A DNA stretch of 64,000 bases from the NCBI GenBank assembly GCA_011634665.1, contig WAEK01000009.1, positions 2,252,681 through 2,316,680 on the forward strand. Direction: 5' to 3'. Numbering within the stretch: position 1 is the stretch's first letter; every line of letters begins with the position of its first letter. Source of the DNA: Mortierella sp. BCC40632 (lineage: Eukaryota; Mortierellomycota; Mortierellomycetes; Mortierellales; Mortierellaceae). The notes under the pieces are model-generated. The model saw nothing but the letters and a program-made list of their open reading frames with translations. It did not search any database and was not told the origin of the DNA. Position numbers and translations under genes: made by a program. Shown in pieces: positions 23,860 through 35,586 of the stretch.

Positions 23860-25473
23860 AAGTGAATCCATAGATCGATCAATGATTTTTTTAGAAATGC
23901 ATTCTGGCAGATTGCTCATTCGTCTATGATGCATCCCAACTGGAGACCACCGTGGGAAAATAAGTCAGCCACTTATCTATGTCCTGCTTCAGTTGCACAG
24001 ACCTGCAGTAGGGAAGACTTGATGTATTTTTTTTTTATTTCACTTGTCACATTGAGCCATCACTGGATTCATGGATCCTCATCGGATGATTGCTTCTCCA
24101 TGGAGGGTCAGTATTTTGTGTGTCCTCCTTTGCTACGTAGCACAGCCTCAATGCGCCGAGGCATGCTCTCATACAATTTATGGATCAACTCTGGCGAGAG
24201 TTTTACCCATTCGTCTTGGACTCGTTCCCAGAGCTCATTCAAGTCATTCGGCTCATTGTCGTACTGATTGAGGCGACGCTTGAGGATACTCCAGACGTGT
24301 TCAATGATGTTGAGGTCCGGGGATTTCGCTGGCCACTTCACAACTCTAAACTCCTGTTCTGCAAACCATCTCTTTACTATGTTTGCCATATTGCACTTTG
24401 GAGTTGTCCTGTTGGAAGATGGAGTCTGCTGGGTCCATGCCGGCCCATTCGAATGAGCTGGTAACATAATCCTGGAGAACCTGGAGGTACATTTCCGGAA
24501 TTATTCCCTACTTCGATCCAGCAGAGGTCGCCTGGGGAATTGTAAGTGATGCATCCCCAGATCATCATCTTGCCTCCGCCACCTTGTGGAGTTCGACGGA
24601 CCTGCTGACGCGAAAGCTTCCTGTGTTCAAGGTCGCTGTAGTAGAACTGTCTGCCAATGTTCCCACGCGGCTGTTCATGCTCTCATCGGAGAACATTACT
24701 TTCTTCCATTCTTCGACAGTCCAGTCTTTGTGCGCTTTTGCAAATTCATACCTCTCGTGAATGTGATTGGGGAAGAGATCAGGTCGTTTCTGCTTGACAG
24801 ATGCTTTTGATGCCTCTCTTACGTAGATTGGTCCGCACAGTCTCAATCTGGACATGCACTCCATCTCGCTCCTGAATGAACCGCTGAGCTTGACGAAGTG
24901 TTTCCATTTTGCCAGTTTTGAAATTGCGGGCAACAAGGACCATCGTTCTCTCTGGAATCTTAGATTGAGGACCTGGTTTTGATGGAGGAACGTTTTCTTG
25001 AATACCTTTACGAATGTTGACAGCGGTCCCCATGGAACATCAAGGGCACTTGCCACTTGTCTAACTGATTTCCCTTGCATCAGCAGATCTTTGACCGATT
25101 CTTTTTCTCAGGAGAGAGGTGCTTTGGGGGGCCTTCGAGTTCGCTCCAATGGCTGCTGATTGTGGTTCAAAAGACTGGGGAGAGAAGAATATTCAAGCTG
25201 GGTGAATGATTGGTTAGGGGAAAAAAAGACATGCAATAGAGAGATGTCTCAGCCTTTCTACTTTTCCAGCGTTTGATCAATGTGACTTCTCTGCTACATC
25301 AGGTAAACTATTGATGTATAGCTCTACTAAAGGAGATGGAGAGCAATCAGTTTAAAGTTGAAGGATCACCCATTCTCCCATGAGAGTTCCCCATTGGAAT
25401 GCATCATAGACGAATGAGCAATCTGCCAGAATGCATTTCTAAAAAAATCATTGATCGATCTATGGATTCACTT
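23860..25473 (-). mobile_element. Tc1/mariner-type transposon Tc1-B, complete but inactive
   Basis: Termini are 80-bp inverted repeats (23860-23939 and 25394-25473) starting AAGTGAATCCATAGATCGAT, nearly identical, and flanked by TA on both sides (23858-23859 and 25474-25475), the normal Tc1 target duplication. The element is 1614 bp, and the transposase lies on the minus strand. Frame breaks stop it from being coded as one protein, so a functional copy elsewhere would be needed for movement. Confidence 0.88.
24108..25080 (-). pseudogene. Tc1-B transposase, frameshifted
   Basis: Reading the minus strand, transposase-like text shifts frame several times. An N-terminal helix-turn-helix part (KSVRQVASALDVPWG) shifts near 25017 and 24790. 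Then come KDWTVEEWKKVMFSDES, with the first catalytic Asp in FSDES, a MMIWGCIT core strand, a QQDNS-like second Asp region in another frame, and WPAKSPDLNIIEHVW with the catalytic Glu near 24295. The DDE triad is therefore still recognisable but spread over at least three frames. Family: Tc1 DDE transposase, which cuts and pastes at TA. Confidence 0.8.
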
Positions 25474-25475
25474 TA

Positions 25476-26264
25476 GGAACGAGTCAAGTGAGAGTACAAA
25501 CACAATATTCTTATGGTTGGGCAGCACAATATTTGATTAAAGATATTTGTGTGAAAATACACTCTCCAAGGAAAGTATGTGGCAGTGAACGGTCATAAAT
25601 ATGACTCTTGCAATTGGAGGCGCACAGCACATCGTTGGTAAAATAGTGCGGCAGCAGCACAGTAGCGTGGGACGCTTCAAAGCTGCCTGGTTTGTCTCTT
25701 TGGAACTTTCTAGCTTAAAGAGTAGGTGGCAAACAGCAATGGAGTTTTGGCGCGCAGTCTTCAGTCTGCAGTGTGGGGCAAGGTGGTTAGTGATGTCTGA
25801 ATTAGGATGTTTGGGCAAATCGGAGGGAATGGTACTGTCCGTGACAGCCTAATAGAGAGGTTCGGCGAAGCTTAGACTGGAGAGTTGAGACAGGGAAAGA
25901 GGAGGGGTTCACAAAAACAGACTGAGATAACAAAGATAGACTTAAGGTGAGATATTTCATCCGTCCGGCCTCCAGACCATCGTAACTGCTCTACTAATCA
26001 CAAGCTCAATGACCTTGTGATACTTTTTTTTCTCGCGGTCAAGACACATCAATTTGGGGCTAGACAAAAAGTAAATTTAAACAGAGTTGGAGTAAAATAA
26101 TCTCATCATCAAAACCATTCCTCACATTCCTATACATCCACTCGATAACCCAACACCATCAGAGTCCCATTTTTATGAATCAACAGGAAACCAGTAGGTC
26201 TGCCATGGTAGATTAAATAACGCAATTGCCGATTTATATAGGACTACTTGTATTGAAGTAACTA
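25476..26264. other. Spacer, no supportable gene
   Basis: Short frames only, e.g. an 83-residue one at 25601-25852 with no recognisable feature. Confidence 0.4.
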
Positions 26265-26634
26265 ATGTTTTGCTCGACACGGATTTCGCTACTAGATCAT
26301 CCTGACCTAGTTGTTGAGGATGTAGTTAAAGAGCTGAATGGTTGCTCCTCATGGATCGATATGGCCGCCGACATGGTTTGGGTGATGACACCAGGCTCAT
26401 TTAACTCTGAGGATTATGGTCAAGCAATACTGAATGGAAAGGCTGAGGAATTTGTCAAGAGTAACTACACCTTTTGCTGTCCAAACTCACAACTCGGCAA
26501 CAAGAAGACATGGACCTACCGAGAAGCAAAAAACATGTCCGCTACAGCAGAGAGTAAATAGGCGATGCTTCTAGTTCACAGTTCGATTCTATAACCAATG
26601 TCGAGGGCAAGAAGGTCACCATCCTATGCAAATA
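26265..26634 (+). pseudogene. C-terminal gene fragment, family unknown
   Basis: A 98-residue frame (LVVEDVVKELNGCSSW early, then GQAILNGKAEEFVKSNYTFC) stops at a TAG at 26559-26561. A one-base frame change would continue it as GDASSSQFDSITNVEGKKVT to a TAA at 26632-26634. Codon use and composition look genuinely coding, but the start is missing and no family is recognised. It is probably a broken remnant of a host gene; low certainty. Confidence 0.3.
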
Positions 26635-26639
26635 AAAAG

Positions 26640-28582
26640 CACGGTATCTGGGGGGCATACCACGACAAATGGCCAGACCTGCTAATAAGTTTCCTATCAT
26701 GCGATACTCTCGGGGCAACTTTTTTTTTTTTTTTTTTTTAGGGCAAAGTGTTTTCTATTGGATTTGCTACTCCAGCACTTCATTCTTCCTCCTCCTGTAC
26801 AAAAAAAACATTGACTCTTTTTTTCTTTCGTATTTACATTGATCTGTGTTCATTTCCATTTCCACCATGCCAACCATTTCCGTTACCAGAGCGCGGGCCA
26901 CTGACAGACTGCTGTCAGCTCTGAGAACGCGGTCAAAGACTGCAGGCAGCCAGTCAACACAGTGAGCCCGCTCAATTCGACAGAACCAAAAACCAAGAGA
27001 AAAACATTTTCTCGAGTTGCTCTTGCCGTCACCCCTCCTTCCCCTCTTCTCCACTTTCGCCTTCTCTCTCATCTTTTCCGCAACTGAACCCTCCTTCACC
27101 TTTCCTACAACCTCCTCCTCCTCTCCCACCCCTGCCGCCTGCCTTTCCTTCGCCTCTCCCACTGCCACCTCCTTCTCCTCTTTCACACTCGTTGTCGGCA
27201 CCTAAAGAGGCAAACGCACCAATTGCACTAGGCGTTTTCAGCTAGGACAAGAGGTAATCTATATAATTACGCACATAACTGAAACAGCCTAAAAAGGTAT
27301 GGATACCCAAGGAAGTGAAAGAATTAAGATGCCCCTTCTGAATCGACCCCATGTCCTCATCGAAGTGAATGACCAAGTGCTCCTTTGAAAATGAGTTAGA
27401 TCCATCCATTTAAATGTCGTTTTTCATTCATGAACCCTTGAGAAAAACTTGAAAACATAATCGTATCCTTATTGCATGTGGGGTAGACTTTTTATTTTAT
27501 TTTTTATACATCCTAAAGTGGTATCACAGACTTAAGAAGGGTTCCTTTTACCGAGTGGTCGGGTCCTCTCAAACGTCTCTAATCAATTACTCAGAAACCT
27601 ACTAAAGGACCATAGACAAGGCCCACCTCTCACTTGCCCTGGACTCATGTACGCTCATCATTTCATGAGAGAAGACCAGCTTATCTCATTCTGTAGGTTT
27701 TGTTCTTGCTCCTCAGTAAAAGAGGGCCATGCATCGCATGCCATCATAGCCTTGCAAAAGCACAAAAGGGCGAGGGGATCTGTCTATATGAGGAAACTCC
27801 ACTCCATATCGATCAGAAATCTTCCCACGAGTAGTCCCTTGGCTGTGCTGTTGTAACAAGGCACGTTCAATAAAGTGAGGTGAGGGTCGGGGACAAGGAC
27901 AGGGAACAGAGACTGGACAGGGAAAAGAGATTGGACAGGAACGGGGACTGAGAGGTGAGTTATGAACTGATGTTTATTGTAGGTGGGGAAAGGCGGATTA
28001 AATACTAATGTAATTCTAATGTGAGCTGACCGGGGCCCCAGGTAATACTTGAAGTCCAGATTGGCGCTAACCAATCTAGGCACACGTGATCCAGAAATAC
28101 TCAAAGAGACGCGTGTAGTCAGCGTACTCTTTGACAGCTGTATTCAGAGACAGGTCATGGTACTCCACGTGAGGTATACTTCACTTTTTTTTTTTTTTTT
28201 TTTTTTTTTCATTCAACATAAAGAAATGATACCAGTCATTCTTCCGGCGCATTGATAAGAGAACTGAGGCGAGTGTGTGTGTGAGAGAGGCATCTGAAAG
28301 ACCAAAGAGGCGTGTCGTCTTCATTTCACTCTCAATTGAACCACTTTCATTTCAACATTTTCCTTGAGCAGAGTCTGTTGTGCTCACCACTGACCTCCTA
28401 CTATTGCAGGAGGCGCTTGCATGTGGCTCCTCAAAGGTACAGTCGTGGGTGAGTATGTTATTTTTTGTAGAGTCGAATGTAGTAGTTGCAGCTGTAAGGT
28501 GAAAAGTGGTGATAGAAATTGAGTGGAGTTGTTGTAACAGAGAGACTGGGAACAGCTCCGAGAAAGAGGTTGCTGTAGTAAT
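26640..28582. other. About 1.9 kb without a supportable gene
   Basis: Contains poly-T (about 26721-26739 and 28182-28209), a degenerate GGACAGGGA-type repeat at about 27880-27955, and a 144-residue Glu/Lys-rich minus frame (26767-27201) over low-complexity CCT-rich DNA that I do not accept as a gene. Confidence 0.4.
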
Positions 28583-28841
28583 TAGTGTTTCCCATGAGTC
28601 GAGTTGAGTTGAGTTGGAGGTTCGACTCAACTCAACTCATGCACACATGAGTTGGGAAAAATCTGAACCCAACTCAACTCATGAGTCGAAAAGTTTGAAC
28701 TCAACTCAACTCATGAGTTGAGTTGAGTTGAGTCCGTGAGTTGATGAGTTGAGTTGAGTTGAGTCCGTGAGTTGATGAGTTGAGTTGAGTTGAGTCCGTG
28801 AGTTGATGAGTTGAGTTGATGAGTTGAGTTGAAGAACACTA
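28583..28841. mobile_element. Foldback element FB1, GAGTT/AACTC core
   Basis: Starts TAGTGTTTCCC and ends GAAGAACACTA. The core is built almost only from GAGTT and AACTC pentamers in opposing blocks, so it can fold on itself. Its termini match the other TAGTGTT elements, but no 8-bp target duplication is seen here. Confidence 0.7.
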
Positions 28842-28987
28842 GTGGGAACGCGCTCATTCAAGTTGCAATTGCCAAGGGAACTCTCTCGCCTCCACCCAGT
28901 ATTCCATGTATCCTTGCTAGAGCCTGCCTTACCGTGAGAACACTATCGAAGGACGACTAGTCCCTCCGCCGCCGCCTGTCGAGATTG

Positions 28988-30336
28988 ATTTTTTTTTTTT
29001 TTTTTTGCCTGCTTTATACAGTGAGATTTCGGCCACTAACTCTGAGCCTAACCAAACAAACACTACAAAGAGATGCTCTAACTTGTGTCTGCCAATCTGC
29101 CACTGTTTACACGTTCTCCCTCTAAAATCCCCAACGGACAACCCCTCCCATCTTTTCCATGAAAGAGGCTGTAGTCTCCCCCAGGAGACTCATCCGGAGA
29201 GCTGCATCTCCCTCCTGCTTCGTTTTCGTGCCTGGACAGCGGTCATGGACGTGCTCTTGGAGTCGTTCGCCACAGTCGCAGAGGTCCGTCAACCCATCCG
29301 TGTTAAAGCCACCTTTGTACCATCTTGACCATTCCTCTTTTTCTTCGGCCTCTTCTGGTCTAAATCTCTTGCGTTTTTGACAAGCAGTGATTCTATTTTC
29401 CTTTTCCCATCTTGCGACCTCTTTACAGCGGGGGACCCAAATGTGTTCATATGCACGATCCGCAATGTTCTGGCACAGAGTAAGTGTTACCTTCCTTGCC
29501 ACCTCCCGAGGAACGTCTGCTTCCTGACGTATAACATCTGTCCAGAGTTTCTTATTGAACGCTTATTGAACGCAAAAATTCCGCCCATTGAATTGATACA
29601 ATAATTCAATAAATATAAATATTGAATTGAATGGCCATTTTTTCATTCAATAAGAAACTCTGCATCTGTAAACCACTTTGGTATGATCCCACGATAAAAG
29701 TCTTCAACAGTCCAGCAATCTCTATTGACCCTGTACCCACGTTCCCTGTCTGGTGCATCATCATCTGTGAGGGTTCCGTTAGTCCCACTAGCTTCTCCAT
29801 CATCATGGTCCGCAACGATGTGAACTCTTTCTAAACAGCTGTTTCTCGCTCCGGGTACTTGTCATTGAACTTCCTGGTCACCGAGAGTCCGACAGTATTT
29901 ACCGAAGCTAGAACTTCCTGCCAGATCTTCTTTCTTTCATTACGGTTTACCGGGCAATGCCAAAGATGGTCGTTATCCTCAATATCGTCGAGACATAATC
30001 TGCAGTTGTCGTCAGGATATGTGTATGGATACCTGTTAAACATTACCGACATTACTGGGAGTGAGTCATGAAGCCGTTTGATATTGAACGTTCGACGCTG
30101 GCTGTTCCTAAAAGAACTCATCCACGTCGCCATTGGGATGCCGTCATGAATAAGGTCGTGTGTTGCCAACCAATCGATGTCGAGACGTGTGGGGCGAATT
30201 GCACGTTGAACTCTATGCGACGATAGCCAAGCAGAATGTGCTCGTCTACACGACTGCATTCTAAGCATTTTCCGGAATTCACTGTCAACGATCTTCTCCC
30301 CATAGTAAACCTGGAACATTATGTCAACTTGCTGTC
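28988..30336 (-). mobile_element. LINE-C (RNase H-bearing non-LTR retrotransposon), 3' part
   Basis: On the minus strand, frames at 30319-29831 and 29502-29122 read as the post-RNase H C-terminus of a LINE polymerase: HDGIPMATWMSSFR, then a Cys-His motif CRLC...HLWHC near 29950-30000. The element ends in poly-A (poly-T in plus, 28989-29006). It continues upstream beyond the inserted gypsy element at 35769-35882. A MITE (29543-29662) cuts it again. Frames are broken, so this is a dead, 5'-truncated copy. Confidence 0.75.
29543..29662. mobile_element. 120-bp MITE, hAT type
   Basis: Perfect 17-bp inverted repeats (CAGAGTTTCTTATTGAA) end the element. Flanks are CATCTGTC and CATCTGTA, an 8-bp target duplication with one mismatch. 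CAGAG fits the hAT terminal consensus YARNG. The AT-rich interior has no coding capacity. It is inserted in LINE-C. Confidence 0.8.
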
Positions 30337-30519
30337 TGCAACAGTCAGAGGCCAGGGAGTCTTTGGTTTGGGCAGTTTATTGCTGAAGATTAAGGTAACT
30401 AAAGGGCTAACTATTTATACAAGTATTTTGGTGGCAATGTGGAGGGGGCGCGGTGGTGGTGGCAACAGGACAGTCACAAATAGTGGCAAAGGGCGCAGCT
30501 TGAAGAGGACACTGTCGCA
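30337..30519 (-). repeat. gypsy-1 3' LTR
   Basis: 183 bp, TGCAACAG...GTCGCA in plus orientation. It is preceded (in element sense) by the purine tract AAAAGGGGAAGG at 30520-30531, the probable PPT that primes plus-strand synthesis. Confidence 0.92.
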
Positions 30520-30537
30520 CCTTCCCCTTTTAAAAAT

Positions 30538-31867
30538 TTAGGTCGTGCTTCTGCTTGTACTCGTCCACGGTTTCCTGGCAATGTGAAAGATCCTTTGCTT
30601 TTCCCATGTTGCTTCGTCTCGAGAGTAGCCCTTCCACAAAATAAGGAACTGATGTTGCCGTCGGTAGAATCGATAGTCCAGAATACTGTCTACTTCAAAC
30701 TCTTCTTCTCCATCGATGATTTCAGGCTCTGGTTCCGAATGTACTGTTGTCCTAGGGCCGAGAGATTCCGGTGACTCTTCATAGTGTCGGAAACGATCCA
30801 CATGGAATACGTCGTGTATTTTCATTGTCGGAGGTAATTCAACTTTGAAGGTGACAGGGGACAATTGCTGAAGGAGTGTGTAAGGTCCAATGAATCTTGG
30901 CTTCAGTTTTTCGGATGGTCTGTTCTGGTCTGCTGGGATAGTGATATGTTCCGCGTTGAGCAAGACTTTGTCACCTTCTTTGAAGTTATGCTCGATCCTA
31001 TGTTTGTCTGCGTTCCAAGTCTGCCTTTCCTGTGCCAGTCGAATGGAGTCCTGAGCCTCCTTGAGTATCCTGCTCTGGTCGCTAACGAAACTTTCAACCT
31101 TGGGAGCTTTAGATGGTTGGGGCTGTAGTAGGGCGGATGGGATACGGGGATGGTAACCCATGTTCAAAAAGAAAGGAGAGTAGCCAGTTGTTGGGTTGAC
31201 CGAGTTGTTGTATCCAAATTCGAGTGACGGTAATAAAAGGTCCCAGTTTGTCTGTTGTTGATCTATGACAGCTCGAAGCATGGTTGTGAGCGTTTGGATT
31301 GCGCGTTCTGATTGCCCATCTGTTTGGGGGTGGTGTGCAGTCGACATGGCTAACTTTGTGTCCATTAGTCGGTGTAACTCCTGCCAGAACTGACTAGTAA
31401 ACTTTGTATCCCGATCTGACACAATAGTTGTTGGCATTCCATGAAGTCGGAAGACATTTTTGAAGAAACAATGGGCCACATCAACAGCTGTATCTGTAGT
31501 TCTACTAGGTGCGAAATGAGCCTGCTTTGATAGTTTGTCGACAAAAACTGTGATTGCATCAAAGCCTCTCTCTGTCTTTGGTAACTGTACAACAAAATCC
31601 ATCGTCACTGTTTCCCATCGTTGATCTGGAATTGGAAGTGGATGGAGGAGTCCTGTCGGCGCACGATTGCTATGTTTGTTCCTCTGGCAACTCTCACAAG
31701 TCCTGACGTACGTCCTGATATCATTGACTATCTGTGGCCAGAATGCAAGGCGTCTCAAGTTGTCGTAGGTTTTATCGAATCCCAAGTGTCCTGCTATGGC
31801 TGAGTCGTGTGCATCATGGATGAGTGAGTGGCGGATGTCAGCATTCCTGGGGATACAAATTGTTTGC
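30538..31867 (-). CDS. gypsy-1 integrase C-terminal part with chromodomain
   Basis: The 415-residue open part (31785-30538) starts GFDKTYDNLRRLAFWPQ. It has the CESCQRNK half of the HHCC zinc site, the first catalytic Asp in TMDFVVQLPK, the second in SDRDTKFTSQFW and the Glu in DGQSERAIQ. A GPY-like segment (RFIGPYTLLQQL) follows, then a C-terminal chromodomain, EVDSILDYRF...QFLILWKGY...TWEK, which in chromoviruses steers insertion to marked chromatin. The His half of the zinc site (HDAHDSAIAGH) lies just upstream, beyond the ORF start, and is separated from the rest of pol by the 245-bp insert. Confidence 0.85.
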
Positions 31868-32112
31868 CTTGGGATCTATGGCGAGCAGCCTATGCTAGAG
31901 GAGCAGTGCCTGAGGCACGTGCGCCTCACAGTACTTACATTAGAGTTAGCTTCCTGTCTCTCAGGAGGCATGAATAAAAAACCCAACGTCCCTGGGCCAA
32001 GTGGCCAGGCATGTCTTTTTCTCACCGACTCCTTCTTCCCCTTGATGACCCTTTCGATGCTTTATTATTCCCTGTCGAGGTGTTCCCTCGAGGTAAGTTC
32101 AATCACATCACA
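31868..32112 (+). repeat. 245-bp dispersed repeat, copy 2, inside gypsy-1 integrase
   Basis: Inverted relative to copy 1 and nearly identical. It separates RRGK-coding sequence from ICIP-coding sequence of integrase. Flanks share GGCAAA and AATTTG on both sides, suggesting an imperfect 13-17 bp target duplication, the sort left by target-primed insertion of SINE-like elements. Confidence 0.8.
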
Positions 32113-34672
32113 CAAATTACTGATTTGCCTCGTCGTAGCACATGGAGTAGTCCATCGAAAATAGCATATCCTTGAGGTGGTTGTCCTTTCATGCAGCTAT
32201 AATAGATAGGCCATAAACGGCTGTCGTCTCTGTAACTAAGGATGAGTCGTTTTCGAAGATCGCGGTCCAGAGTTATTTCCATTGAATTAAAATCGACAGG
32301 CTGGGGTAGAGAGTGGTCAGGTCGGCGGGAGAGGGCGTCTGATACGATGTTTTCTGATCCTTTCTTATATTTGAAGGTGAAGTCGTACTCCTGAAGGAGT
32401 TCCATCCAACGAGCTTGGCGACGGGTGAGCTTCGGTTGTGTAGGAAAGTGTCGTAGTGTAGCATGATCGGTATAAACGATGAAGTGTGTTCCATCGAGAT
32501 AGTATCGCCATGTTTTGAGGGCGTGTACAACTGCCAACAGCTCCTGTTCGTGTGTTGGATAGTTCCTTTCTGCTGAGTTCATTTTCCGAGACGTGAAGGC
32601 AACTGGTCGTGATTCTCCATTTTTGTCTATTTGAAATAGGACAGCTCCTACTGCAAATCCAGAAGCGTCCGTCTCCACTGATGTTGTTAATTCAGGGTCG
32701 AATATCCTGAGGACTGGTGCTTCACTAACAGCTTTTTGAGAGCGATGAAGGCAGACTCATGGCTGTCATTCCACTCGAAGGGGACGTCGTCTCCTAAGAG
32801 GGATGTCAGGGGTAGAGCAATCTGGGCAAAATTGTTGACATAGTTGTGGTAGAACTGAGCGAGGCCGATGAACTGTTGAACTTCCTTTTGCTTCGTTGGT
32901 CGAGGCCATTCTCTGATAGCTTTGACGAGTCCAGCGTTTGTTTGAATGCCATCCTTGGTGAGGATGTGTCCCAAAAACTCTGTTTGTTGTTGTAGAAATG
33001 AACATTTGCTGAGCTTTGCATAGAGACCGTGCTTCCTGAAAAGAGAAAGAACTGTTCGTAAATGATCCAGATGTTCTTTCTTGGTTTTAGAGTAGATTAG
33101 AACGTCGTCCAGGTAGGCTACAACAATTTCGTCCAAGACAGGGTTCAAGACGGTGCGCATCATAGACGAGAAGGAAGCTGGGGCGTTTGTCAAACCAAAA
33201 GGAACAACATTAAATTCATAATGACCATATCGACAACGAAAGGCTGTTTTGTGAGTGTGTGGTTCATAGACTCGTTGCTGATGGTATCCTGACAAGAGGT
33301 CCAGTTTCGAGAAGTACTTGGCACCTCTGAATCTGTCTATTAATTCGTCAATCCGAGGCAGAGGGTGGCGGTTCTTTTTGGTGATTCTGTTGAGACCTCT
33401 GTAATCCACACACATCCTGAGAGTTCCTTCCTTTTTCCGAACGAAGAGGACGGGAGCACCGTATGGTGATGTGCTAGGCTTAATGAATCCTTTTTTCAGA
33501 AGGTCATCCAACCGCTTTTTTAGTTCATCAAGTTCAGCGATTGAAAGTCGAATGACAGGTCGAACAGGTGGGTCGGCGGTTGGGTCAGTGTCAATACCAT
33601 CAGGGAGAGAGTCAGGGAATACATCCGGAAACTCTTCCATTACGATTTTCCTGATATCGGGGTCGGCATTTTCCATAGGGTTGATAGCAGGCTTGGTGTC
33701 TCCTTCTTTGAGTAGGGCAAGAAAGACTTCACTACCGGGTAGGGCTGTGATTGTGTTGAAATGCATATGACTAAGAAGGAGTCCGCCTGAGGTCGTAGTT
33801 ACTGAAGTTGGTTTGAAGCCGCGACATATCCAGTGAACTGTCTTTCCGTTGTGATCAAAGACCAGTTTGTTCGTTTGCCAGTTGATGTTTGGGTTGATGT
33901 CCGTGAGCCAGGGTTTACCGAGGATGATGTCGTATTTTTGGAGGTCATAAGCGATAGCGTCTACTGAGTCGTTATAGTTATCGCGTGCGAGTGTGATAGT
34001 TGCCGTGTGAGATGTCGTGGAGGAGGAGCCGTTTGGGAGAAGGACAGGGATAGGAGTGCAAGACTTTACGGGGATCGAGTGTTGAGATAAAAATCGTTTG
34101 CTGATGACATTCATTTCTGCCCCTCCATCGATTAAAATCTTTGCAGGGTGGTTGTTGACTGCACCGATGAAAGTAAGGAGTCGTTGTTGAGCTTTAGCAA
34201 TGGTGAAGCTATGAAGGCCCAATCCTTTCTTTTTCTTCGGTTTGTTTGTTGACTTTGGCGATGGATCTAGCTGTATTTCAAGAGTAGGTGGGTCCAGGTC
34301 CACTTTGTCACTAGTACAAGCCTTTTCCTCAGTCGTTGACGACGTTGGCATTGGTTCATGGACGTATGTGTGGGCCTTGGTTGGGTCGTGAGTAATATTG
34401 TCATTATTTTTCTGAGGAGTGGACGAAGTAGAGTTGAATACTGTTTTATTTTTATTCGCTTGCGAACTTAACTCTGGTCTCGGAACACTCCCCTGGTCCA
34501 GGTGGACAGGAGAGGGGGTTTCAGCAACTAAGCCCTGGACTGATCTAAATTGCTGGGGCCTTTTCCCTGCTCGGGCTGCGAGGGAGAGGCCTCTTCGGAT
34601 TCTATGTTGTTGAACCGTTTTCCACTGCGGCATTCGTTCGCCATATGCCCATCCTTGCGACAGCGCAAGCAA
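32113..34672 (-). CDS. gypsy-1 protease, reverse transcriptase and RNase H (one frameshift)
   Basis: The 34672-32687 frame contains the protease motif KILIDGGAEMNVISK (DGGA in place of DSGA), then RT with SPYGAPVLFVRKK, LPRIDELIDRF, FSKLDLLSGYHQ and the catalytic YLDD in VVAYLDDVLIYSK near 33110. RNase H continues from 32678 (METDASGFAVGAVLFQ, later VYTDHATLRH) in a different frame. The shift falls at the run AAAAA near 32735, where one base gain or loss would keep a continuous EAPVLRIFDPEL reading. Gag and pol overlap by about 145 nt in different frames, so programmed frameshifting is expected. Confidence 0.87.
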
Positions 34673-35586
34673 GCTCCTCGTTGGCGTGGTCGTTCGCGTT
34701 CTTGTGGGGATAACTTGGGTGTTGCTGTGGGGCGAGAAGAGAATTGTCGACGGAGGGCGTTGAGTTCTGTTCTGAGGTTGTCAATCTCCATGGCCATTGG
34801 GTCTTTTGGGGTATTGCTGGGGCCGGGATATGAAGAGGGGACGTTATGTTTATCGTGAAGAAAGTAGCTGGAGGGGTAAAGGATATCATAAACAATTGTA
34901 GCCTCGGTGATCGCTTTTTCCAGGTTCTTGGGTTCACGGAGTCGGACTTGCTTTGATGTCTCTGGGTCAAGACCGCGAAGGAACCGGAATAAAGCAGCGT
35001 CTTTATCTACCGATGGGATAAGGCGTAGGTATCGTCGGAACTCATTCGTATATTCGGCAACGCCTCTTTTTCCTTGTACAAGGCCTTCCAATTTCAATCG
35101 AGCAGCGTGGACAGCATCAGGGGGCGTGAACCTTGCGATAAATTGTTCTCGAAAGGTCGTCCATGGGGTCTCAATTTTGATATCAGACGTGCGCCACCAA
35201 GAGCGAGCATCCTTTGTGAGAGCGAGTACAAAGTACCGAACCCACAGATCAGGGGAAAGTTGCAGGACAGTGAAATATTCTTCATAGCTGTCGGCAAAGT
35301 TCAGACACTCCTCGGCATCGATAATGCCGGTAAAGGGCTCGGGTTTAGGAGGCTTGAGGACGGCGGCGAGGGTCCTTGCGTGGTCATTCGCAGCTAGTCC
35401 TTTAAGGATGGTAGCGGAGGCTTCAGAGTCTTGGTTCATGATGGACAAGGAAGAAAAAATATCGGCAAGGGGGTCTTGTTCTTGGGGTACTTGGGTTGGG
35501 GTCGTGGGGGTCCGGGGGGTAGCAGGGTTCGAGGGGGAGTCGGTGTCAGAGTGGTCAGTGGAAAGAGGTTGTACCTTTGCTGCCAT
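34528..35586 (-). CDS. gypsy-1 Gag
   Basis: 352 residues. An acidic N-terminus is followed by a retrotransposon Gag domain (KPPKPEPFTGIIDAEECLNF, then DARSWWRTSDI and FRRYLRLIPS) and one CCHC knuckle, CLRCRKDGHMANEC, which packages element RNA. The ATG overlaps the LTR end: its A is the last base of the 5' LTR, and the following TGGCAGCAAAGG looks like a primer-binding site related to initiator tRNA-Met. A start codon overlapping the LTR/PBS boundary is unusual; the next in-frame Met is well inside. Confidence 0.88.
   Translation of the reverse strand: MAAKVQPLSTDHSDTDSPSNPATPRTPTTPTQVPQEQDPLADIFSSLSIMNQDSEASATILKGLAANDHARTLAAVLKPPKPEPFTGIIDAEECLNFADSYEEYFTVLQLSPDLWVRYFVLALTKDARSWWRTSDIKIETPWTTFREQFIARFTPPDAVHAARLKLEGLVQGKRGVAEYTNEFRRYLRLIPSVDKDAALFRFLRGLDPETSKQVRLREPKNLEKAITEATIVYDILYPSSYFLHDKHNVPSSYPGPSNTPKDPMAMEIDNLRTELNALRRQFSSRPTATPKLSPQERERPRQRGACLRCRKDGHMANECRSGKRFNNIESEEASPSQPEQGKGPSNLDQSRA
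35574..35585 (-). other. gypsy-1 primer-binding site (putative)
   Basis: TGGCAGCAAAGG directly follows the 5' LTR in element sense and resembles initiator-Met primer sites. Confidence 0.5.

Noticed and set aside
26767..27201. 144-residue Glu/Lys-rich minus-strand protein
   Set aside because: Low-complexity reading of CCT/CTC-rich DNA, with an equally open frame on the other strand.
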